Source of the DNA: FW021-bin31 sp964467635
GTDB lineage: Bacteria > Bacteroidota > Bacteroidia > Chitinophagales > Chitinophagaceae
NCBI GenBank assembly: GCA_964467635.1
Contig: CAYXRN010000136.1
Coordinates: 1 to 8,578, forward strand
Length of the DNA stretch: 8,578 bases
Direction: 5' to 3'
Below, one piece after another: positions 1 to 6,268 of the stretch. Under the pieces are notes generated by a model. The model was not told the DNA's origin. It saw nothing but the letters and a program-made list of their open reading frames with translations, and did no database searches. Numbering within the stretch: position 1 is the stretch's first letter; each line of letters opens with the position of its first letter. The position numbers and the translations under genes are program-made.

Positions 1-71
1 GGTTCTTCGTTTGTTCAATTGGCGAAGCAAGTCCAGAAACTATCCGTCAATACATACTAACTCAAGGCTAA
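1..71 (+). CDS. tnpA: IS200/IS605 TnpA transposase, C-terminal fragment (cut by the window edge)
   Basis: Reading from base 3, the frame gives FFVCSIGEASPETIRQYILT followed by QG and a TAA stop at 69-71. This is the usual C-terminus of IS200/IS605 Y1 (HUH) single-strand transposases. The same tail, 17 of 22 residues identical (FFVCPIGEAS...IRQYILRQG), ends the decayed copy on the minus strand at 3363. In both copies the stop is followed by TAATGGTCG and a hairpin, which supports a true right end rather than a chance match. The catalytic HUH and Tyr regions lie outside the window, so it cannot be judged whether this copy is intact. Confidence 0.8.
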   Translation, partial: FFVCSIGEASPETIRQYILTQG

Positions 72-140
72 TGGTCGCTTACATCCCACCGAGCCTATCG
101 GCATCAGTGGGTTTTACGCTCCACTTTTATAAAGGGAGTC
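72..140 (+). repeat. Right-end hairpin region of the IS200/IS605 element
   Basis: Directly after the tnpA stop, CCCAC (85-89) can pair with GTGGG (107-111), with an inner CGA/TCG pair. This is an imperfect subterminal hairpin of the kind TnpA binds as single-stranded DNA. It is followed by a second imperfect inverted repeat, CTCCaCTTT / AAAGGGAG, at about 119-139, which may mark the element end or act as a terminator. The segment aligns with the end of the other copy (3297-3362, minus strand). The exact right boundary cannot be fixed without an empty site. Confidence 0.55.
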
Positions 141-309
141 ATTATCTTAGTCTACAATATAGGCCTCTCCTCATACCCGGTTAGTTCGCTTCCTTTGTAC
201 CTTACATTCAATTTGTACTTCATGATAAATTGCTTTCGAATCTCCGCCTCACAATTTTCAGACGCAGCTTCCTCTCATATTATAAATCATAGAATATGCT
301 TTCTTTTCT

Positions 310-317
310 TATCTTTG
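310..317 (+). promoter_or_regulatory. Candidate -7 box of the AraC gene
   Basis: TATCTTTG fits the Bacteroidota -7 consensus TAnnTTTG. Transcription would begin near 323-325, almost on top of the ATG at 328 but about 63 bases before the ATG at 388. This favours the later start. No good -33 TTG is seen at the usual distance, so the call is tentative. Confidence 0.4.
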
Positions 318-387
318 TTTCTCAGAGATGATAATACCCCATTTTACTATCATTTTTTCGGACTTAACCTTTGAAAAAACTACAGCT

Positions 388-1200
388 ATGCATCGCATGT
401 TTACACCGCATCCTGCATTACAACCCTACATCCTATTTTACAAGTATGCTGAGCTGGGAGAAATAAACCAGTGGACAATGCAAAGTCTTGCAGCCTCTCC
501 TGATCCGACGATGATATTAGTAACGGAAAGAGACTCCATAGACCTTAAAGAGAATGGAGAGAAAAAAACATACGAGTCCCTCGCCCTATTGGCACCTTTA
601 ACACAGTACAAAGAGACTGCCGTAAAAAGCAAAGTAAAATCCCTTTGGATTGCATTCCGTCCTTGCGGTGTTTTTAAAATATTCGGGCTCCAAACAAAAG
701 GATATGTCGATCAGTGTGTCAACTTTACGGACCTTATGGGTACAACGATAGCAGACGATAAGGCAAAGATGACGGCGCAGAAGGAACCAGAGAAAATCGT
801 AGAGCAGGTCGAGAAATTTTTGTTAACTCAATTGCGCCATAACAATAAAACCACCAACGGCAGCCAACTCTGTTACGCCTTAGAGCAATTAAAAGCACAA
901 TGCCACAAAAAGAATATAATATCAACCGTTTGCAAACAAACCGGCTATTCCATCAAAAGTTTTGAACGCCACACTTTACAGATGACAGGTATATGTCCAA
1001 AACGTTTTCAGAGAATCGTTCGCTTTAAAAGGGCGCTGATATCTGTGCTGAGAAAAAAGGATGTAAGATGGGCGCAAACTGCCTACGAATTTGGCTATTC
1101 CGATCAGGCGCATTTTATCAGAGAGTTCAAAGCGTTTTATGGTAAAACACCAGGCACCATATCCTCCGATGACGGCGTCATGAAACACCTGTTTCAATAA
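388..1200 (+). CDS. AraC-family transcriptional regulator (DUF6597-like N-terminus, C-terminal double HTH)
   Basis: The product is a cytoplasmic DNA-binding regulator of 270 residues. The N-terminal part, starting FTPHPALQPYI and ending near VNFTDLMG (about residues 5-118), resembles the DUF6597 sensor domain of Bacteroidota AraC proteins. The C-terminal 100 residues are an AraC HTH domain: helix-turn-helix one around IISTVCKQTGYSIKSFERH (about 177-196) and two around WAQTAYEFGYSDQAHFIREF (about 228-247), then the typical YGKTPGTI end. The frame is open from an ATG at 328. I prefer 388 because family members start just before the xPxPxLxxYI motif and because the likely -7 box at 310-317 would leave 328 almost leaderless. 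The ligand is unknown. The lipoprotein genes downstream are on the same strand but 550 bases away, so they are possible targets rather than operon partners. Confidence 0.88.
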   Translation: MHRMFTPHPALQPYILFYKYAELGEINQWTMQSLAASPDPTMILVTERDSIDLKENGEKKTYESLALLAPLTQYKETAVKSKVKSLWIAFRPCGVFKIFGLQTKGYVDQCVNFTDLMGTTIADDKAKMTAQKEPEKIVEQVEKFLLTQLRHNNKTTNGSQLCYALEQLKAQCHKKNIISTVCKQTGYSIKSFERHTLQMTGICPKRFQRIVRFKRALISVLRKKDVRWAQTAYEFGYSDQAHFIREFKAFYGKTPGTISSDDGVMKHLFQ

Positions 1201-1380
1201 GAAGCAAAAGAAGACAAAAAACAGTGGGTAGTAAGTGAGTAAGGGGTATTCGGTTCCCCAATTGACTTATTGTGCTGGGCCGCGGCATTAAAACTTTACA
1301 CCTTCGATCATCTACAAGATCTAATTCCACAGTGAACCATTAGACTTCTAGCGGCACCGGCCATACTTTTTAGAAGGTGG

Positions 1381-1632
1381 TTATCTAATCGTGCAATCAC
1401 CGTCAATATCACTTTTAACTTTCTTTCCGCCTGTCTGCAACTTCAGTCCCATCCAGGTGGTGGCGCTTTTACAGCTTCTACACTAAGACTTTGCATTCAC
1501 AGGCCTTCCAGGCATTGAAGGCAGATCAACCACGATGGGGTTTACCAACTCGTTTGTCATTGCCATCCGCCTGGTATCCCAAAATTGCACAGGCATACCC
1601 ATTTCCTGACCTAAGCTAAAGGCTTTTGAGCG
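1381..1632 (-). pseudogene. Unidentified decayed ORF remnant
   Basis: On the minus strand a frame runs from after a stop at 1633-1635 to a stop at 1381-1383, broken only by one TAG at 1483-1485. The part before the TAG reads, in pieces, KAFSLGQEMGMPVQFWDTRR, then MAMTNELVNPIVVDLPSMPG and RPVNAKS. The part after it includes WMGLKLQTGGKKVKSDIDGD. The composition looks like a real protein rather than shadow sequence, but I do not recognise a family. An ATG at 1600-1602 would allow a 39-residue product ending at the TAG. It is most likely the stub of a gene lost when this accessory region was rearranged. The stretch 1201-1380 beside it shows nothing I can name. Confidence 0.25.
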
Positions 1633-1647
1633 TTACGAACCAAGTTC

Positions 1648-1701
1648 TGAAATTTGACGATTTTTTACTATACCGCAATTCTAAAGCCGGCTATTTTTAT
1701 C
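1648..1701 (+). promoter_or_regulatory. Promoter module A, shared with the one at 4029-4082
   Basis: This 54-base segment contains TTTGACGATTTTTTACTATA and, at its end, CTATTTTTATC. The segment at 4029-4082 has the same first 26 bases with 3 differences and the same last 11 with 1 difference, at exactly the same spacing and with no gap, while the middle is unrelated. TATTTTTA (1692-1699) is one base off the TAnnTTTG -7 box and would give a leader of about 45 bases before the ATG at 1751. The upstream block would lie around -31 to -56, where an activator or an alternative sigma factor would bind. No standard -33 TTTG is present. Confidence 0.55.
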
Positions 1702-1750
1702 CCCTTTAAATGGTTCGCATTATACAACCCTTCATATTAAGACAACCACC

Positions 1751-2434
1751 ATGAAAAACTTACAGGTATTTATAGCTTTTATGTTCGCTGCTGTCATAGG
1801 TATGAGTAGCTGCAGCAAAGAAGGACCGCAGGGACCCGCCGGACCGCAGGGACCACAAGGAGAACAAGGCATCGCCGGAGAACAGGGGCCCAGCGGTGCT
1901 ACCGGGGCGACGGGTCCCAAAGGCGAAAAGGGCGATCGGGGACCTGCCGGGCCGAGAGGAGCAACAGGCGCTACCGGATCAAGGGGTCCAAGAGGAGAAC
2001 AAGGACCTCCGGGGACAGCCAATGTCATGTATTCTGACTGGTTGGATCCGAACTGGAACCGGTCTAATACCCAGGATCGCAAACTTCACCATTTCTGGGT
2101 TTCCCAACTCACCGATGAATTTCTTGACAACGGAGGCATTGCCCTGGTATATATCCGTATCGAAATAGCGATAAATGCACCGGAAATATCACTGCTTCCG
2201 CGGCAGACAACCATCCTGAATGCATACGCATATTCTGCGATCCTTCCCAGGCTCCATGTCATTTCGGTTATGCTGGGAAACGGAAATGCATTACACATCC
2301 CCCCCGCCCTCGCCGACGCTACGTTCAAATATGTTCTTATTCCTGGCGGTGTAAATATTTCCCGCTTAAGTAATCCTTTACCGGACCTGAGTGACTACCA
2401 CGCGGTATGCGAATATTTTGGTATACAGGAGTGA
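1751..2434 (+). CDS. Collagen-like repeat lipoprotein
   Basis: This 227-residue exported protein has three parts. Residues 1-20 are a signal peptide ending in the lipobox GMSSC, with lipidated Cys21 followed by SKEG. Residues 25-90 are 22 unbroken Gly-X-Y triplets (GPQ, GPA, GEQ, GAT, GPK, GEK, GDR and so on; bases 1823-2020) that would form a collagen-type triple helix. Residues 91-227 are a globular C-terminal domain ending in YVLIPGG and YHAVCEYFGI, an ending common to Bacteroidota collagen-like lipoproteins. That domain may trimerise the stalk, but its function is unknown. The likely location is the outer membrane, with the stalk projecting. Promoter module A lies just upstream. The next lipoprotein gene begins 81 bases downstream, close enough for co-transcription. 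The GC- and CCN-rich repeat also creates a long Pro/Gly-rich antisense frame, which is not a gene. Confidence 0.9.
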   Translation: MKNLQVFIAFMFAAVIGMSSCSKEGPQGPAGPQGPQGEQGIAGEQGPSGATGATGPKGEKGDRGPAGPRGATGATGSRGPRGEQGPPGTANVMYSDWLDPNWNRSNTQDRKLHHFWVSQLTDEFLDNGGIALVYIRIEIAINAPEISLLPRQTTILNAYAYSAILPRLHVISVMLGNGNALHIPPALADATFKYVLIPGGVNISRLSNPLPDLSDYHAVCEYFGIQE

Positions 2435-2515
2435 ATGGACCAGAAGTGACCACATTCAGCAGGCAATGTCCTGGCATAAACTACCGTTTGCGAACTGCAA
2501 ATTAAAACTTGACGT

Positions 2516-3229
2516 ATGAAACCGAAACGATTAGTTTATCTTATACTCTCTGCGCTAGTGGTCTGTTTTGCTGCCTGCAAAAAAGACAAAAAAGCGCCCC
2601 GGCAAGCAGATTGCCATTTGCCCTATTGTCGCTATCTTCTTTTAGATTATGAAAGCACTGTTGAGATTCCCCACGCCGCGACGTTAAACCCTGCCACCGG
2701 TATCACCATCGAAGGCTGGGTACGTCTTGACAATTACGTGGCCGGCAATTTTCTGATCTATAAAAAATCACATAACAAGGCGGGAGGATATTACATTAAA
2801 GTATCCCAAAAAGAGGGCAACGGCCAACTTGTATCCTACATCGGGGGCAAACCGGTAAAAGCCTCAGCGGCATTTCCTATTCACACATGGACACACTGGG
2901 CTGTTACTTCCGACGGCATTCATAGAAGACATTACATCAATGGCAAACTGACAGGGGAATTCAGTGAAGTGGCAGAAGCCTTTACCCCATGCGGCGAGCC
3001 ACTTTTTTTGGGAAAAAACATGGCTGCAAATTCCGGACTGGCAGAATTTCGCCTTTGGAGCATCGCACGTACCGCTGCACAAATCAAAGCAACCATGAAT
3101 GAAGACATTACCACTTCCATGCCCGGTTTGGTAGCTGTCTGGCCGTTGGGAAAAACCGCAGATGACAGCATAGAATCTCACCATGGTATATTGCATAACG
3201 ACCCAAAATTCAACGTCTGGTCAAATTGA
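2516..3229 (+). CDS. LamG-domain (concanavalin A-like) lipoprotein
   Basis: This is a 237-residue protein. Residues 1-20 form a lipoprotein signal ending FAAC with lipidated Cys21 and a KKDKK tail. Residues of about 40-230 form a LamG/laminin-G-3 type jelly roll. The visible marks are the opening strand (YESTVEIPHAATLNP), GITIEGWVRLDNY, the WTHWAVTSDG...HYINGKLTG strands, LFLGKN and LAEFRLWSIARTAAQIKA with GLVAVWPL near the end, which is the standard order in this family. Such domains usually bind glycans or other surface ligands. No catalytic residues are evident, so a binding or structural role is more likely than a hydrolase. The gene follows the collagen-like lipoprotein by 81 bases without an obvious terminator between them, suggesting a two-gene unit driven by promoter module A. 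Confidence 0.88.
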   Translation: MKPKRLVYLILSALVVCFAACKKDKKAPRQADCHLPYCRYLLLDYESTVEIPHAATLNPATGITIEGWVRLDNYVAGNFLIYKKSHNKAGGYYIKVSQKEGNGQLVSYIGGKPVKASAAFPIHTWTHWAVTSDGIHRRHYINGKLTGEFSEVAEAFTPCGEPLFLGKNMAANSGLAEFRLWSIARTAAQIKATMNEDITTSMPGLVAVWPLGKTADDSIESHHGILHNDPKFNVWSN

Positions 3230-3327
3230 AGGCTGCAGTTTTTATACCAGGCGGGGGTTGGCGTTGTCTACTGCTACAAATGACTCTGTCTTTCATAAAC
3301 AATTTCTATATGAAAGGAGTGTAAACC

Positions 3328-3348
3328 CCATCGGCTAAAGACCGATGG
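3328..3348 (-). repeat. Right-end hairpin of the decayed IS200-type element
   Basis: CCATCGG (3328-3334) and CCGATGG (3342-3348) form a perfect 7-bp stem with a 7-base loop, 14 bases beyond the tnpA stop. It occupies the same place as the hairpin after the tnpA tail at the left edge of the window, so it is the subterminal hairpin of the element. An alternative reading as a terminator is weaker because no T tract follows on either strand. Confidence 0.65.
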
Positions 3349-3362
3349 AATGTGAACGACCA

Positions 3363-3769
3363 TTAGCCTTGTCTGAGAATATACTGACGGATTCTGTCAG
3401 ATGATGCCTCACCAATAGGGCAAACGAAAAACCCAGCTGACCAAAAAGCGTATTTCTTTCCAAAAATGCTTGAAAAGGAAGGACCTACGAGCTGAGTGCC
3501 AGGTATGAGAAGTCAATTCTTGTTTTAACTTGCGAAGGGTAAAAGTGATTGAAAGACGAGGAATGTAGCGAATAAGAAAATGAATACGGCCAAGGTCGCT
3601 TTCAAATACCGCAATTTCAAAATCTGAATTGGAAGTAATATTTAAGCGGATAGAACGCATATCATCCTTTAACTACCCGATAAGTAACTTTTTTTGGGTA
3701 CTTGCAAACAAAAATAAGATGACACTTTAGATGGTGTTTTGAACGATTTGCGGAAATGTACTGTAATTT
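3363..3769 (-). pseudogene. tnpA: IS200/IS605 TnpA transposase, inactivated
   Basis: A near full-length tnpA can be read on the minus strand in three frames. The N-terminus reads NRSKHHLKCHLIFVCKY (from about 3769). After one inserted base near the CCCAAAAAAA run it continues as KKLLIG, a TAG nonsense codon, then LKDDMRSIRLNI...FEIAVFESDL and LKQELTSHTW...KHFWKE. After a second inserted base (a fifth T in TTTTT near 3439-3443) the end FFVCPIGEAS...IRQYILRQG appears, with TAA at 3363-3365. The HUH motif, expected as H-I-H in 'D-x-HIHFLI', reads R-I-H, so the metal site is broken as well. Total length matches a 130-150 residue TnpA. The longest open piece (3409-3660) is only the middle part. 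It is a dead copy related to the element at the left edge, in the opposite orientation. Confidence 0.85.
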
Positions 3770-4028
3770 TTCAGATCTAACTTAAACCTTTCTGGCTAGC
3801 AAAACCCGTATCACAAATGAAAAAGTTCAAGTCGTAACGCTTTCATTGGTCAACTGTAAAATGAAAACGGGCTAGGTTTAATTGAGCAGGCAATGCGCAT
3901 ATAAACGCTTTTCCGGATTAGAACGGGTATTCTCTCCAGTTTTCCGGGAGGGAAGCGGCTTGCTTTTAACAAAAAAGGATATTAAAACCGCCACCTGCTG
4001 CTTTAGCTGTCTCGAACAGGAAAACACC
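3770..4028. other. Gene-free stretch, probably the left end of the decayed IS plus flank
   Basis: No convincing ORF is seen here. A split inverted repeat lies upstream of the decayed tnpA: TTAAACC, CTAGC and CCCGT between 3782 and 3809 match the contiguous ACGGGCTAGGTTTAA at 3867-3881 in reverse complement. It could be the remains of the left-end hairpin of the IS. The boundary of the element is not visible. Confidence 0.25.
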
Positions 4029-4082
4029 TGAAAATTGACGATTTCTTACAATACAACATTCCCGGCCTCCCCTATTTTTGTC
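4029..4082 (+). promoter_or_regulatory. Promoter module B, shared with the one at 1648-1701
   Basis: This copy contains AATTGACGATTTCTTACAAT and ends in CTATTTTTGTC. TATTTTTG (4073-4080) is an exact fit to the TAnnTTTG -7 box. It would give a leader of about 60 bases before the ATG at 4148. The conserved block begins 44 bases before the -7 element, the same as in module A. Similarity is confined to the block and the -7 region, so the two look like functional sites rather than a recent duplication. Confidence 0.6.
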
Positions 4083-4147
4083 ACTTACCCTGTTTTTATC
4101 CTGGACTGCGCCACAACCTTATTTTCTAACATGCAAAATCCTAAAAA

Positions 4148-4621
4148 ATGAAAAAGTTAATCTACTTAGGCTTATCTACGGCTCTCCTGTTTCTAACCGG
4201 ATGCGATGATGATGAGCCCCACACACCCACCATTGACCTGGCTGCACAGTCTATTGAATTTACAATTGATAAAACGACCGATTTCGAGGGTGTCGCCTTT
4301 ATCAGAGGCACGGTAAAAAACGTAGGCGCCGATTATGTTTCCGGCGCAAACCAACAGGTAGTTTACCTGTACGAGCAATATCCCGGCGGACAGAAAACGC
4401 AGGTTGCAAAAAAAGCGTTTACCACCCTGGAGGCCGGAGGCATCCTGGAAGTAAAGTACGCCAGAACATGGAGAACGTCCGTTGAATTTCCCCCAAAATA
4501 TATCCTTAGCATCGCCTATGGACCGGATATTTACATAGACGGGAAACAGACAAATGACGATAAGAACAGCAACAACAACAGCCTGGAAAGAAATGGTGCA
4601 GACATCAACGAGCTGTTCTAG
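4148..4621 (+). CDS. CARDB-like (Ig-fold) lipoprotein
   Basis: This is a 157-residue exported protein. The signal peptide ends LFLTGC with lipidated Cys19, followed by an acidic DDDE stretch that resembles the surface-export signal of Bacteroidota lipoproteins. The mature part looks like one CARDB-type beta sandwich: IDLAAQSIEF at the start, GTVKNVGADYVSGANQQVVY in the middle, TTLEAGGILEVKY before the last strands, and an Asn-rich end (NSNNNSLERNG) like the DxNNxNN-x-R end of such domains. These domains serve in adhesion or cell-surface assembly; no enzymatic motif is seen. It is the first gene of a four-gene cluster, with 20 bases to the next start. Its ATG overlaps the TGA of a six-codon upstream reading frame (4131-4151) in an ATGA junction. 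Confidence 0.75.
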   Translation: MKKLIYLGLSTALLFLTGCDDDEPHTPTIDLAAQSIEFTIDKTTDFEGVAFIRGTVKNVGADYVSGANQQVVYLYEQYPGGQKTQVAKKAFTTLEAGGILEVKYARTWRTSVEFPPKYILSIAYGPDIYIDGKQTNDDKNSNNNSLERNGADINELF

Positions 4622-4641
4622 GGCAAGAAAAACCATTTATC

Positions 4642-5094
4642 ATGAAAACATTTAAATTATTCCCCCTGCTCATCGCGGCGCTGCTGTTCTTTAGCCTTCC
4701 CGCCTGGAATAAATCCGATGACAAGGCAAGGCCGGAAGCAACAACCGAAGAATTGCTTATTGGCCAATGGGTTTTTTCCAGCAGCAGTTTCATGCAGGAA
4801 ATATTACCCTGTGATTATCTAAACAACATCACATTCCAGGCAAACGGTGAAATAACTCGAACCTACTACCACGGAAAATATTGGGATGATTGCTCGGTCA
4901 GCAGACAGGTCACTTTTCCATACAGGATAGAATCTGGCGATAAAATAATCACTACAATAGGTACAAAAGAAAAGCTGGATACCAGCTTTACTTTTACCAT
5001 TTTAGATATAACTGATAAGGTACTGATCCTGCAATCCTTTTTAGATGACAATCCCAACAAAGCGCTGATCACTGACGTATACCTCCGCCATTAA
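4642..5094 (+). CDS. Lipocalin-like exported protein with a mutated lipobox
   Basis: This 150-residue protein has a hydrophobic N-terminal signal (KLFPLLIAALLFFSLPA) followed by WNKSDDK. In its neighbour the matching position is LAACKKDK, with Cys22 where this protein has Trp22. The codon is TGG at 4705-4707, one base from TGC or TGT. The mature part begins TTEELLIGQW, like TTEKMIVGKW in the next gene, and continues with beta strands (ITFQANGEITRTYY, KIITTIGTKEK, FTFTILDITDKVLIL) typical of Bacteroidota lipocalin-like domains, which are small beta barrels of unknown ligand. Without the Cys it should not be lipidated. It may stay membrane-anchored by its signal or be released. It sits 20 bases after the previous gene and 25 before the next, so it is operonic. 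Confidence 0.78.
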   Translation: MKTFKLFPLLIAALLFFSLPAWNKSDDKARPEATTEELLIGQWVFSSSSFMQEILPCDYLNNITFQANGEITRTYYHGKYWDDCSVSRQVTFPYRIESGDKIITTIGTKEKLDTSFTFTILDITDKVLILQSFLDDNPNKALITDVYLRH

Positions 5095-5119
5095 ACTTTA
5101 AGCAAAAACTATTTACTTT

Positions 5120-5524
5120 ATGGGACAGTTAAAACTTCGCTCAGCATTTATCGCATTAATGCTGCTTTTTACATTGGCCGCCTGCAAAAAAGACAAAGCA
5201 GAGCCCACTACGGAAAAAATGATCGTTGGTAAATGGTTTGTCACCGGCATTGACAAGGAAGCACCAAGTGAAGCATTATCTGAATGTGACAACAAGACGT
5301 TTCTTCAGTTTAAAAATGACGGGAGTCTTTACGGAGAAACTCATTATATGGAAAATGGTGAATGCACCTATAATGCTACAGGAGGAAGCTATAGCATCAC
5401 AACAGACCACAAATATATTGTCGTTAATAGTGAAGGAACAGCCTTGCAGGCTAAAGTACTAAAGCTGACTTCGACCAAGCTGGTATTGCTTGACATGTCA
5501 ACAGACTATACCTTATTTTTTTGA
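5120..5524 (+). CDS. Lipocalin-like lipoprotein (paralogue of the preceding gene)
   Basis: This 134-residue lipoprotein has a signal peptide ending FTLAAC with lipidated Cys22 and a KKDK tail. The domain starts at TTEKMIVGKW (about residue 31), has the typical CDNKTFLQFKNDGSLYGE strand and ends in VLKLTSTKLVLLDMSTDY. That order of strands, GKW at the start and 'F..DG' then 'L..T...L.L' at the end, is the lipocalin-like pattern seen in many Bacteroidota lipoproteins. The gene before it has the same plan, so the pair probably arose by tandem duplication followed by divergence. The stop overlaps nothing if the next gene starts at its ATG (5545), leaving 20 bases between them. Confidence 0.82.
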   Translation: MGQLKLRSAFIALMLLFTLAACKKDKAEPTTEKMIVGKWFVTGIDKEAPSEALSECDNKTFLQFKNDGSLYGETHYMENGECTYNATGGSYSITTDHKYIVVNSEGTALQAKVLKLTSTKLVLLDMSTDYTLFF

Positions 5525-5544
5525 AAAACAATAAATATTCCCCG

Positions 5545-6120
5545 ATGAAAAAGACATTATTCAGCTGGCTGGCTGCTTTTATGTTGCTTACCTTAGCTTG
5601 TGGACAGGAGCCTGACAACAGCCCTAAAAACTATGGTCCCGTATATGTAAACATGAACATAAACGGAAATCCTGCATTGCATGTTGCCGCTGATAGCCCC
5701 TTAGATCAAAGTGCTACCGTAAGCGCAAAAATAACCAGTCGCGCTATAACCGCATCTGGCGAGACCATTGCCAAAAATACACTGATCGTAGGCGCTTCCG
5801 TCATTATCGATCAGGCATCCGCAAAAATAAAAACTTTGAACTTTTCTGTTCCTGATGTAACGGCGCCCGGCACCTACAAGCTGGTAGAAAAAGGCGGATT
5901 GTTCGTTTACTCCGACGCCTCGGAGGGAATGTCTAATATGCTAGGTTATACCATCATGGAAGCAGAAGACGGCAGTTGCACAGTGACTATCAACCAAATA
6001 GGGGGCGAGCCAATCCCCACCGCGGGAAAAGCAGTAAAAGGCAGCTTCACCGCCACGGTAAAAGATGGGGAGATAACCTATAGACTAAAAGGTTCGTTTA
6101 ACGGCGGTGTACCGGAGTGA
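5545..6120 (+). CDS. Small exported lipoprotein, possibly DUF6252-like
   Basis: This is a 191-residue lipoprotein. The signal peptide ends LTLAC with lipidated Cys19 followed by GQEPDN. The mature protein is rich in beta strand and has the layout INGNPALHVAADS, then KTLNFSVPDVTAPGTYKL, then CTVTINQI, then GSFTATVKDGE near the end. This resembles Bacteroidota proteins with a 'G-x-x-GTFxxT' closing strand (DUF6252-like), but the match is by eye only. A TTG at 5521 would add eight residues (MKNNKYSP). I chose the ATG at 5545 because it is followed directly by MKKTLF, a normal signal-peptide start, and because 5521 would overlap the previous stop. It is the last gene of the cluster; a candidate terminator follows. 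Confidence 0.7.
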   Translation: MKKTLFSWLAAFMLLTLACGQEPDNSPKNYGPVYVNMNINGNPALHVAADSPLDQSATVSAKITSRAITASGETIAKNTLIVGASVIIDQASAKIKTLNFSVPDVTAPGTYKLVEKGGLFVYSDASEGMSNMLGYTIMEAEDGSCTVTINQIGGEPIPTAGKAVKGSFTATVKDGEITYRLKGSFNGGVPE

Positions 6121-6150
6121 CCCGTCCAACCAATAAAGATGACCGGGGGG

Positions 6151-6194
6151 CGTAGGCTTAACCAACGGAAATGTCTTATCCCGTTTTTTCTACG
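6151..6194 (+). terminator. Candidate terminator of the lipoprotein cluster
   Basis: AACGG (6164-6168) can pair with CCGTT (6181-6185), leading straight into a run of six T (6184-6189), with an outer CGTAG/CTACG pair (6151-6155 and 6190-6194). It lies 31 bases after the stop of the last lipoprotein gene. The stem is short and the loop is 12 bases, so this is a weak call. Confidence 0.35.
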
Positions 6195-6268
6195 CGCAGG
6201 ATTCAGTCCCTGAACCCGACAATAGGTTTAGTCTTTGATTTTATATACTCCTAGGCGGTTTGATTTTT

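Noticed and set aside
160..260. Short minus-strand frame containing MKYKLNVRYKGSELTGYEER
   Set aside because: It is only about 23 codons, with no family match or supporting context.
1243..1259. GGGG...CCCC hairpin after the AraC gene
   Set aside because: The stem is only four pairs with a 9-base loop and no T tract follows; too weak to call a terminator.
1732..2082. Open minus-strand frame of 116 codons, Pro/Gly-rich
   Set aside because: It is the antisense of the collagen Gly-X-Y repeat; the period-9 base pattern keeps the opposite strand open. The plus frame has a lipobox and a sensible C-terminal domain.
4193..4636. Open minus-strand frame of 147 codons opposite the CARDB-like gene
   Set aside because: The sequence has no recognisable domain or signal and lies entirely opposite a gene with a clear lipobox and a fixed place in the cluster.
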